Source of the DNA: Deltaproteobacteria bacterium
GTDB taxonomy: Bacteria > Myxococcota_A > Polyangia > Haliangiales > Haliangiaceae
Direction: 5' to 3'
Length of the DNA stretch: 43,922 nt
NCBI GenBank assembly: GCA_019237945.1
Contig: JAFAOG010000197.1
Span: 1-43,922 of the forward strand
Numbering within the stretch: the stretch's first letter is position 1; the number at the start of each line of letters is the position of its first letter. The notes beneath the pieces are model-generated. The model had not been told where the DNA came from, searched no databases, and was given only the letters and a program-made list of their open reading frames with translations. The translations under genes and the position numbers were made by a program. This document shows, piece after piece, positions 27,575-38,033 of the stretch.

Positions 27575-28875
27575 GCAAGCGCAAGCTCGGCCTGCGCCTC
27601 TACGCACTGACCGCCGCGATCGCGATCGCGACGATGGCCGCGCTGATCTTCCTGCCGCGCTTCGTCGGCAGCCCGCATTACCTGGAGCCGCAAGCCGCGC
27701 TCGTGCAGAACATGGTCGATCGGTGGAGCGAGCGCATCCATCGCGATCCGGCGTCGCTCGACGTCAGCGTCGCGCGCCTCAAGGAACGCCTGCGGGGCAA
27801 GCTCACGGTGTTCGACAACCAGGGCAACGTGCTGCGCACGACCGCCGAGCCACTGCGGTTCGCGAGCGCCTCCGAACGCGAGGAGCTCGAGTCGGAGAAG
27901 TGGGCCCTGTCGTTTCACCGCATCGTCGTACGCAGTGATGACGGCACGATGATCGGCGTCTACGAGCCGAACGGGCCGGGCTTTCCGTGGGCGTTCTTCT
28001 TGCCGCTCGGCGCCGGCGTGCTCGTCGTCGTCGGCGCGGCGACGATCTGGTTCTCGCGCCGGCTCGTGCGGCCGATGGGGCAGCTTGCCGATGCGGCACA
28101 ACGCCTCGGCTCGGGTGACCTCCAGGCGCGCGCGCAGCTGCATCGCGACGACGAGCTGGGCGACCTCGGCAAGGCGTTCGACGACATGGCCGATCGCACG
28201 TCGGGCCTGATCTCGTCGCAGCGCCAGCTGATGGCGGACGTCTCGCACGAGCTGCGCACGCCGCTCGCCCGCATCCGCGTCGCGCTCGAGCTCGCCGCCG
28301 AGGACCCCGCCGCCGCCAAGGACGTGCTCGCCGACGTCGGCACCGATCTCGACGAGATCGATCAGCTGATCGAGGACATCCTGACGACGGCGCGCCTCGA
28401 ATCGGAGACGCGGATCAATCGCACCCCGACGACGATCGCCGAGCTCGCCGAGCGCGCGAGCAGCCGGTTCATCGCGCGCCATCCCGGCCGCAGCCTCGAT
28501 CGCGCGATCGACGGCGGCGACCGCTCGCTCGAGTGCGACCCCGTCCTGCTGCGCCGCGCGCTCGACAACCTGCTCGACAACGCGGCGAAATATTCCGACG
28601 CAAACGTCCGCCTCGAGGTCCATCCGAACGGCAAGGCCGTCTCGTTCGAGGTCGTCGACAAGGGCATCGGAATGTCGCCCGACGAGCTCGCGCGCGCCGG
28701 AACGCCATTCTGGCGAGCCGACGGGAGTCGCGCCCGCAAGACCGGTGGCGTCGGCCTTGGCCTCGCGCTGGCACGCCGGATCGCGCGCGCGCACGGCGGC
28801 GACGTGACACTCTCCTCTGCCCTTGGCCGCGGCACGACCGCGCGCCTCGAGATCCCGATAGAAGGTGAACCGTGA
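27571..28875 (+). CDS. HAMP-domain sensor histidine kinase
   Basis: LMADVSHELRTPLARIRVALELA, RALDNLLDNAAKYSD, GVGLGLALARRIARAHGGDV; ATGA overlap with regulator. Confidence 0.93.
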   Translation: MSKRKLGLRLYALTAAIAIATMAALIFLPRFVGSPHYLEPQAALVQNMVDRWSERIHRDPASLDVSVARLKERLRGKLTVFDNQGNVLRTTAEPLRFASASEREELESEKWALSFHRIVVRSDDGTMIGVYEPNGPGFPWAFFLPLGAGVLVVVGAATIWFSRRLVRPMGQLADAAQRLGSGDLQARAQLHRDDELGDLGKAFDDMADRTSGLISSQRQLMADVSHELRTPLARIRVALELAAEDPAAAKDVLADVGTDLDEIDQLIEDILTTARLESETRINRTPTTIAELAERASSRFIARHPGRSLDRAIDGGDRSLECDPVLLRRALDNLLDNAAKYSDANVRLEVHPNGKAVSFEVVDKGIGMSPDELARAGTPFWRADGSRARKTGGVGLGLALARRIARAHGGDVTLSSALGRGTTARLEIPIEGEP

Positions 28876-30197
28876 AGCGCTGGATCCCTCGCATCATCGT
28901 CCTCGCGATCGTCGCGGGATTGGCCGCGTTCCTGTTGATCAAGAAACCGTGGGCGGCCGGCGAGACGCCGGTGACGTTCTCCACCGTCACCGTGTCGCGC
29001 GGCAACATGGCGGCGCAGGTCACCGCGAACGGCACGCTGTCGGCGCGCACGACGGTGCAGGTCGGTGCGCAGGTCTCGGGCCGTGTCACCGAGCTCGACG
29101 CCGACTTCAACACGCAGGTCAAGAAGGGCCAGGTGCTCGCGAAGCTCGACGAGAGCTTGCTCAAGGCGCAGATCGATCAGGCGCAGGCGACCTACGACCT
29201 GCAGCTCGCGAACGAGAAGAAGGCCGAGGTCGCGCTGATGGACGCCGATCGCCAGCTCAAGCGCCAGCAGGGTCTGCAGCAGCAGCAGCTGATCGCGGGC
29301 GCGACCGTCGAGGGCTACGAGGTCACGCGCGATACGGCGCGGGCGGCGCTCGCGGCGTCGAAGGCGAGCGTGTCGCAGGCGTACGCAAACCTGTCGCAGG
29401 CGAGGACGAACCTCGGCTACGCGACGATCTACTCGCCGATCGACGGCGTCGTGCTGACACGCAGCTATGACATCGGCCAGACGGTGCAGTCGTCGTTCTC
29501 GGCGCCGACGCTGTTCACGATCGCGGCCGACCTCTCGGTGATGCAGATCGATACCAGCGTCAGCGAGTCCGACGTCGGCGCGCTCAAGGAAGGCATGAAG
29601 GCGACGTTCACCGTCGACGCGTTCCCCGGCAAGACGTTCGAGGGCACGGTGCGCCAGGTGCGCAACTCGCCGACGACCACGCAGGGCGTCGTCACGTACG
29701 ACGCGGTGATCGACGTCAACAACCAGGATCACGCACTGCGCCCGGGCATGACCGCGAACGTCACGTTCGTGCTCGACCAGGTCGCCGACGCGATCAAGAT
29801 CCCGAACGCCGCGCTCCGCTTCAAGCCGACGCGCGATCAGATGATGGCGCTCGCCGACAAGTTCGGCATGAAGCGCGGCGGCGGCTCGGGCTCGGGCTCG
29901 GGCCATCATCATCGCGATGGCAGCGGCGCGGGCGGCCCGTCGGCGGGCGGCAGCGGCGGGATGCCGCGCGCGGATGCAGCGAGCGGTGCGTCGGGCGGCG
30001 CCGGCATGAAGTTCGGCGACAAGAAGCCGGTGTGGAAGCTCGTCGACGGCAAGCCGAAGATGGTGCTGATCAAGCCGGGCCTCACCGACGGCAGCTCGAC
30101 ACAGATGATCGAGGGCGACCTCCAGCCGGGCGACCAGCTGATCACCGAGATCCAGGGCCTCAAGACGTCGCCGAACCGGAAGATCGGAGCGTTCTAG
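28872..30197 (+). CDS. macA: Efflux periplasmic adaptor (MacA-like)
   Basis: VQVGAQVSGRVTELDADFNTQVKKGQVLAKLDESLLKAQIDQAQATYDLQ...; barrel-sandwich hybrid pattern; followed by MacB-like genes. Confidence 0.85.
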   Translation: MKRWIPRIIVLAIVAGLAAFLLIKKPWAAGETPVTFSTVTVSRGNMAAQVTANGTLSARTTVQVGAQVSGRVTELDADFNTQVKKGQVLAKLDESLLKAQIDQAQATYDLQLANEKKAEVALMDADRQLKRQQGLQQQQLIAGATVEGYEVTRDTARAALAASKASVSQAYANLSQARTNLGYATIYSPIDGVVLTRSYDIGQTVQSSFSAPTLFTIAADLSVMQIDTSVSESDVGALKEGMKATFTVDAFPGKTFEGTVRQVRNSPTTTQGVVTYDAVIDVNNQDHALRPGMTANVTFVLDQVADAIKIPNAALRFKPTRDQMMALADKFGMKRGGGSGSGSGHHHRDGSGAGGPSAGGSGGMPRADAASGASGGAGMKFGDKKPVWKLVDGKPKMVLIKPGLTDGSSTQMIEGDLQPGDQLITEIQGLKTSPNRKIGAF

Positions 30198-30917
30198 ATG
30201 GCGACGCCCCTGGTCGAGATGCGCGGCATCGAGCGCACGTACGTGATGGGCGATAACCTCGTCCACGCGCTGCGCGGCGTCGATCTGACGATCGAGCAGG
30301 GGTCGTCGATCGCGATCATGGGGACGTCGGGCTCCGGCAAGTCGACGATGATGAACATCATGGGCTGCCTCGACGTGCCGACGAAGGGCACGTACGCGCT
30401 CAACGGTCGCGATGTGTCGCGGCTGTCGCGGGCGCAGCTCGCCGAGGTGCGCGGCCGGATGATCGGCTTCGTGTTCCAGTCGTTCAACTTGCTGTCGCGC
30501 ACGAGCGCGCTCGAGAACGTCGAGATGCCGCTGATGTACCAGGGCATCCACGCGGCCGATCGGCACAAGCGTGCGATGGCGGCGCTCGAGCGCGTCGGTC
30601 TCGAGTCGCGCAGCGATCACCATCCGAACCAGCTCTCCGGTGGACAGCAGCAGCGCGTCGCGATCGCGCGCGCCCTCGTCACCGAGGCGCCGATCATCAT
30701 GGCCGACGAGCCGACCGGCAACCTCGACACGAAGACGTCGTACGAGGTGATGGCGATCCTGCAGGGCCTCGTCGCGCAGGGCAAGACGGTCATCCTCGTC
30801 ACGCACGAGCAGGACATCGCGGCGTACGCGCGGCGCGTGATCACGCTGCGCGACGGCAAGATCATCGACGACAAGACGCAGGAGCCGCTCGACGCGAGCA
30901 AGGCGGTCGCCGCATGA
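30198..30917 (+). CDS. ABC transporter ATP-binding protein (MacB/LolD type)
   Basis: IMGTSGSGKSTMMNIMGCLDVPT, NQLSGGQQQRVAIARALV, IIMADEPTGNLDTKT. Confidence 0.93.
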   Translation: MATPLVEMRGIERTYVMGDNLVHALRGVDLTIEQGSSIAIMGTSGSGKSTMMNIMGCLDVPTKGTYALNGRDVSRLSRAQLAEVRGRMIGFVFQSFNLLSRTSALENVEMPLMYQGIHAADRHKRAMAALERVGLESRSDHHPNQLSGGQQQRVAIARALVTEAPIIMADEPTGNLDTKTSYEVMAILQGLVAQGKTVILVTHEQDIAAYARRVITLRDGKIIDDKTQEPLDASKAVAA

Positions 30918-32146
30918 ACATCCTGACGACGCTCAAGCTCGCGTTCCGCGCGCTGTGGCGCAACAAGGTGCGCTCGCTGCTGACGATGCTCGGCATCGTG
31001 TTCGGCATCGGCGCCGTGATCGCGATGGTCGCCGGCGGCCAGGGCGCGCAGGCGAGCGTGCGCCAGGTGTTCCAGAATCTCGGCACGAACGTGATCCAGG
31101 TGATGAACGGCTCGCAGTCGTCGGGTGGCGCCGCCGGCGGCATGGGCTCGAAGATGTCGCTGACGTGGGATGACCTCGCGGCGATCCAGGATCCGGCGAA
31201 CGTGCCGACGGTCCACTGGGTCGCGCCGCTGCTCAACACGCGCGGCCAGGTCAGCTCCGACGAGCAGAACTGGAACACGACGGTCTACGGCACGACGGCC
31301 GTGTGGTTCAAGATCCGCAACTGGGACGCATCGGCGGGCTCGGTGTTCGACGAGGACACCGGCAACTCGAACCAGAAGATCGCGGTGATCGGCGCGACCG
31401 TGCAGAAGCAGCTGTTCCCGAGCGGCGCGGCCGTCGGTCAGGTGATCCGGATCAGCGGCCAGCCGTACGAGGTCACCGGCGTGCTCGACAGCAAGGGCGC
31501 GGGACCGATGGGCGACATGGACGACCTCGTCGTGATCCCGGTCAAGACGTACCAGCAGAAGCTCGAGAAGGGCCTCGCGAAGTACATCAAGGGCCAGCTC
31601 GTCGTCTCGATGATGAGCGACGATCAGGGCGACGCGACGATCGCATCGATCACGAATCTGCTGCGCGATCGCCACAAGCTCGACGCGTCGCAGGACGACG
31701 ACTTCCGCATCCGCAACCCGGCGGAGTTCGCGAAGGCGCAGCAGGACTCGACGAACCGCATCGCGTGGCTGTTGAAGATCGTCGCGGCGGTGTCGCTGTT
31801 CGTCGGCGGCATCGGCGTCATGAACATCATGCTCGTCAGCGTGATCGAGCGAACGCGCGAGATCGGCATCCGCATGGCCGTCGGCGCGCGCCCGATCGAC
31901 ATCATGACGCAGTTCCTCGTCGAGTCGCTCGCGCTCGCCGCGATCGGCGGCCTGCTCGGGCTGGCGCTCGGCTGGGAAGGCGCGCACTTCATGGCGGGCT
32001 ATTTCGGTTGGCAATTCTTCTTCCCCGCGGCGACCGCGATGATCGCGTTCGCTGTCGCGGGAGGTGTCGGCGTGGTCTTCGGTCTGTATCCCGCGATTCG
32101 CGCGTCACAGCTCGATCCGATCACGGCCCTGAGGTACGAGACATGA
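30914..32146 (+). CDS. MacB-type ABC transporter permease (FtsX fold)
   Basis: LKLAFRALWRNKVRSLLTMLGIVFGIGAVIAMVAGGQGA...; VGGIGVMNIMLVSVIERTREIGIRMAVGAR. Confidence 0.92.
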   Translation: MNILTTLKLAFRALWRNKVRSLLTMLGIVFGIGAVIAMVAGGQGAQASVRQVFQNLGTNVIQVMNGSQSSGGAAGGMGSKMSLTWDDLAAIQDPANVPTVHWVAPLLNTRGQVSSDEQNWNTTVYGTTAVWFKIRNWDASAGSVFDEDTGNSNQKIAVIGATVQKQLFPSGAAVGQVIRISGQPYEVTGVLDSKGAGPMGDMDDLVVIPVKTYQQKLEKGLAKYIKGQLVVSMMSDDQGDATIASITNLLRDRHKLDASQDDDFRIRNPAEFAKAQQDSTNRIAWLLKIVAAVSLFVGGIGVMNIMLVSVIERTREIGIRMAVGARPIDIMTQFLVESLALAAIGGLLGLALGWEGAHFMAGYFGWQFFFPAATAMIAFAVAGGVGVVFGLYPAIRASQLDPITALRYET

Positions 32147-33564
32147 AGTCCATCCTTGCATTGCTCTTGCTGCTCGCCGCGTTTCCCGCCGCTGCTCAGC
32201 CGGCTCCCGGTGCCGGTTCCGGTGCGGGTTCCGATCAGCCGCTGCCCAATCCCGAACAGCCGTCGTGGCTGCCCGGCGTGCAGGACGTCACCGCCGCCGA
32301 GACCGCGACGCCCGGCAAGCTGACGATCACGATGCAGCGCGCCGTCGAGATCGCGATGAGGCAGAACCCGACGGCACGCCAGGCGCGCGCGACCGCCGAG
32401 GCGGCGGCAGGACGCGTCGATCTCGCGAAGATCCCGGAGCGGCCGACGCTGTCGGTCGCCGGCACGCTCGGCGCAGGCAACAAGATCCCGCGCCCGTGCG
32501 ACGCTCTGGATCCAAACTCGCCCACCTGCGGCGGCTTCTTCACGACGCAGGAATCGACCGGACTGTCGGCGACCGCGACGTGGCGCATCTACGATTTCGG
32601 CCTGACGCGCGCGAACGTCAATGCCGCGCAGGCGAACGCCGAGGCCGCGAGCGCCGGCATCGGCACGACGGGCCTCGATATCCGCACGAACGTCGAGCTC
32701 GCATACCTCGAGGCGGTCGCACGCGGGCGGTTGATCCTCGTCGCGCAGGCAACCGTGAAGTCGGAGGAGGCGCACCTCGATCAGGCGAAGCGATTCGTCG
32801 CCGCGCAGGCGCACGATCCGATCGAGGTGCAGCAGGCGCAGGCGCGCGCCGCGAATGCCCGCTCCGCGCTGGCCCAGGCGCAGAGCAACGAGGCCGTCGC
32901 GCTCGCGAACCTGCGCGCCGCGATCGGCTGGCTCGATCCGACGCGCGCGCCGGCGGTCGATCCGAGCTGGCCGACGCCGTCGGAGCAGGAGCCGCCGGAT
33001 CTCGCCGGGCTCGTCGACAATGCGCGCAAGAACCGCCCCGAGATCGTCGCCGCCGACAAGCAGATCGCGGCCGCCGATGCGTCGCTGACCGCCGCCCACG
33101 CCGAGCGCCGTCCGATCCTGTCGGCGCAGGCCGGCACCGCGTGGAACCCGGGCACCGGCGACTGGTCGCCGCAGCCGACGTGGCAGGCCGGCCTGACGCT
33201 GTCGTGGCTCGCGTGGGATGCCGGGCGCAGCCGCGCCGACGTTCGCGTGGCAAATGCGAACCGCGAATCGGCGATCGCGAGCCGTGATGCACTGCTCGTC
33301 TCGCTGACGAGCGCCCTCGAGTCAGCGCGCGCGCAGATCGTATCGAACCGCGCGAACGTCCAGGCGTCGAACGAGGCGGTCGCGGCGGCGCAGGCCGAGC
33401 TCAAGCTCGCCGAGGCGCGCTACGCGCAGGGCCTGGGCTCGCAGATCGAGCTCGCCGACGCACAGACCGCCGTCACGACGGCCGAGGGCAACCTCGTACA
33501 GGCCGAGTGGCAGCTCGCCGACGCGTGGGCCTCGCTTCGCCGTGCGACCGCGCAGACGCAGTAG
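32143..33564 (+). CDS. TolC-family outer-membrane efflux protein
   Basis: Signal peptide MKSILALLLLLAAFPAAAQ; LTITMQRAVEIAMRQNPTARQARA; LAEARYAQGLGSQIELADAQTAVTTAEGNLVQAEWQLADAWASL. Confidence 0.92.
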   Translation: MKSILALLLLLAAFPAAAQPAPGAGSGAGSDQPLPNPEQPSWLPGVQDVTAAETATPGKLTITMQRAVEIAMRQNPTARQARATAEAAAGRVDLAKIPERPTLSVAGTLGAGNKIPRPCDALDPNSPTCGGFFTTQESTGLSATATWRIYDFGLTRANVNAAQANAEAASAGIGTTGLDIRTNVELAYLEAVARGRLILVAQATVKSEEAHLDQAKRFVAAQAHDPIEVQQAQARAANARSALAQAQSNEAVALANLRAAIGWLDPTRAPAVDPSWPTPSEQEPPDLAGLVDNARKNRPEIVAADKQIAAADASLTAAHAERRPILSAQAGTAWNPGTGDWSPQPTWQAGLTLSWLAWDAGRSRADVRVANANRESAIASRDALLVSLTSALESARAQIVSNRANVQASNEAVAAAQAELKLAEARYAQGLGSQIELADAQTAVTTAEGNLVQAEWQLADAWASLRRATAQTQ

Positions 33565-35763
<2,199 letters not shown>

Positions 35764-35912
35764 GGCGCTCAGCCTAACACGCGCCCGCCGACGCGCCGCC
35801 GATGGCCGGATGCCGGCCGCACGTCCGTCCGCGTCTCGTCCACACCGTCGGACGCGCGCGCGCAACCGCGCGAACGCACGCCCGTCGACGCGCACGCAGA
35901 GCTGGCGCGCGA

Positions 35913-35966
35913 GTTGCTGTTCGTACGCGCGTGGCTGTTCGTCTGCACGTGGCTGTTCGACCGCAC
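35913..35966 (+). repeat. 18-bp tandem repeat x3 at radC 5' region
   Basis: gttgctgttcgtacgcgc / gtggctgttcgtctgcac / gtggctgttcgaccgcac. Confidence 0.85.
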
Positions 35967-36638
35967 GCGAGCGAATCACCACGCGAACGGCTGTATCGCC
36001 GCGGCGTCGCCGCGCTCGCCGATGCGGAGCTGGTCGACATGCTGGTCGGCCCGCGCGCGCCCGCACCACGCGCAACTCACCGCGCAACTCCCCGCGCAAC
36101 TCCGGCCGGCGCGACTCGACCCCATGTCGAGCTTGCCGAGCTCGCGCGCGCCTCTCCCCACGAGCTCGCACGCGTCGCCGGCCTCGGTCGCGCGGGTGCG
36201 GCGCGGCTCGCGGCGGCGTTCGAGCTCGGCCGCCGTGCGATCGAGGCAGCGCAGCATCGCGCGCACGTGCGCAGCCCGCAGGACGTGCTCGCGCTGCTCG
36301 GGCCGCGCGTCGCCGGGCTGCGCCAGGAGCTGTTCTTCGCGATCGGGCTCGACGTCCGTCATCGCGTGCTCGACGTCGTCGAGATCGCGCGCGGCACCGC
36401 GACCGACGTCGGCGTTCATCCGCGCGAGGTGTTTCGCCCCCTCGTGCGGAGTGCGGCGGCAGGTGCGGTGCTCGCCCACAACCATCCGTCCGGCGATCCG
36501 ACGCCGAGCGCGGATGACATCGCGCTGACGCGCCGGCTTTGCGCGGTCGGCAAGGTGGTCGGGATTCCGGTGCTCGACCACGTCGTCATCGGCGGCAACG
36601 CGATGAGGTCGATCGCCGAGTGCATCGGAGACCTCTGA
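35949..36638 (+). CDS. radC: DNA repair protein RadC (JAB/MPN domain), start uncertain
   Basis: ESPRERLYRRGVAALADAELVDML; LAHNHPSGDPTPSADDIALTRRL; VLDHVVIGGNAMRS. Frame is open from 35802; GTG starts at 35931 and 35949. Confidence 0.82.
   Translation: MAVRPHASESPRERLYRRGVAALADAELVDMLVGPRAPAPRATHRATPRATPAGATRPHVELAELARASPHELARVAGLGRAGAARLAAAFELGRRAIEAAQHRAHVRSPQDVLALLGPRVAGLRQELFFAIGLDVRHRVLDVVEIARGTATDVGVHPREVFRPLVRSAAAGAVLAHNHPSGDPTPSADDIALTRRLCAVGKVVGIPVLDHVVIGGNAMRSIAECIGDL
36067..36102 (+). repeat. 12-bp tandem repeat x3 inside radC
   Basis: cacgcgcaactc / accgcgcaactc / cccgcgcaactc, encoding RATH-RATP-RATP. Confidence 0.85.
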
Positions 36639-36660
36639 GGCCCGGCGCCAGAGAGGCAGG

Positions 36661-36675
36661 TAGAACAACGTTCTA
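36661..36675. promoter_or_regulatory. Palindrome TAGAAC-AAC-GTTCTA between radC and RCC1 lipoprotein gene
   Basis: Perfect 6-bp arms; related 13-mer recurs 60 bp downstream near 36726. Confidence 0.4.
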
Positions 36676-36760
36676 ACGTCGCTCGCCCGGGGATGTACTC
36701 GCGACTGCCCGGGCCGTCGGATGCACAACGTTCGTACGCGCGCGTGTGCGACCATGAGGC

Positions 36761-37975
36761 ATGCGGAGCGCGCTCGCCAACGCGTGGCTCAGGGCTGCCG
36801 CGTGCGCGACGACGGTTGCGCGCGTGGCGGCTGCCGCGTGCCTGCTCGCCGCGGTCGCGGGTTGCGGGCGCCTTGGCTTCGACGAGCGGGGCGGCGGCGA
36901 TGCGGCGGGCGGCGGCGGCGACACGAGCGGCGACGGGCCGAGCGTCACGCGCTGGTCCCGCCTGACCGCGTACACGAACGCGAGCTGCGGCATCTACGCG
37001 AACAACGTCTACTGCTGGGGCGACAACGGCTCGGGCCAGATCGGCGTCATGACCGCGGGCAGCTCGGCGGCGACGCCGCAGCAGGTCCCGCTGCCGGCGG
37101 GCACGGTGCGCGATCTGTCGATGGGCGATAGCGCGGCGTGCGCGATCGTCGATACCGACCTGTGGTGCTGGGGATCGCTCGGCGCACCGGCACCGACGAG
37201 GATCGCGCTCGGCATGCCCGCGACGGCGGTGTCGGTCGGGCACGGGTTCCAGTGCGCGATCGCGACGGGTGCGGTGTGCTGGGGCACGAACACCGCCGGC
37301 CAGCTCGGCACGGGCGACAACAACGCGCGCTCGATCCCGTCCGCGGTCAAGCAAGGTGGTGCGTTCGTCGCGATCGAAGCGGGCGACGATCACGCGTGCG
37401 CGCTCGATGCTTCGAACGCCGCCTGGTGCTGGGGACACAACGACGACGGCGCGATCGCGCTGCCGATCGCGACGAACAGCTCGAATTCTCCGGTCGCCCA
37501 GCCCGCGGGCGTCACGACGCTTCCCCAGATCGCCGGCTGGCACACGTGCGCGCTCTCCGCGGGCACCGTGCGCTGCTGGGGCGAAGGCGATCACGGCGAG
37601 CTGGGCAACGGAGGCACGAGCAACTCGTCCGCCGCGGTCACGGTCACCGGCCTGGCCGCACCGACGGCGATCGCGACCGGCGGCGGGCCCAGCGACGGCG
37701 ACGCCTCGTGCGCGATCGACGGCAGCGCGATCCGCTGCTGGGGAAACGGTTTCTTCGGCCGCCTCGGTCAGGGAACCGCAAACCAGTCGCTGACGCCGGT
37801 CACGGTCGTCGGCCTGCCCGCCGCGCAGCCGCTCGAGGTCGCGATCGGCGACGACCACGCGTGCGCCGCGCTCGACGACGGCAGCGTCTGGTGCTGGGGC
37901 CGCGGCGATGCCGGCCAGCTCGGCGACGGGCGGAGCATGTCGAGCCTCGCGCCGGTTCGCGTCGTGAATCCCTAG
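36761..37975 (+). CDS. RCC1-repeat lipoprotein
   Basis: Lipobox LLAAVAGCGRLGFDE; seven CWG motifs: YCWGDNGSGQIG, WCWGSLGAP, VCWGTNTAGQLG, WCWGHNDDGAIA, RCWGEGDHGELG, RCWGNGFFGRLG, WCWGRGDAGQLG. Confidence 0.9.
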   Translation: MRSALANAWLRAAACATTVARVAAAACLLAAVAGCGRLGFDERGGGDAAGGGGDTSGDGPSVTRWSRLTAYTNASCGIYANNVYCWGDNGSGQIGVMTAGSSAATPQQVPLPAGTVRDLSMGDSAACAIVDTDLWCWGSLGAPAPTRIALGMPATAVSVGHGFQCAIATGAVCWGTNTAGQLGTGDNNARSIPSAVKQGGAFVAIEAGDDHACALDASNAAWCWGHNDDGAIALPIATNSSNSPVAQPAGVTTLPQIAGWHTCALSAGTVRCWGEGDHGELGNGGTSNSSAAVTVTGLAAPTAIATGGGPSDGDASCAIDGSAIRCWGNGFFGRLGQGTANQSLTPVTVVGLPAAQPLEVAIGDDHACAALDDGSVWCWGRGDAGQLGDGRSMSSLAPVRVVNP

Positions 37976-38033
37976 CGCGCTCGGCAACGGAGCGCATCGA
38001 GCCTCGCGCCGGTGGGCGTGCAGGGTCGACCGA

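Noticed and set aside
28362-30806. 814-aa reverse ORF
   Set aside because: Antisense shadow of kinase/MacA/MacB genes.
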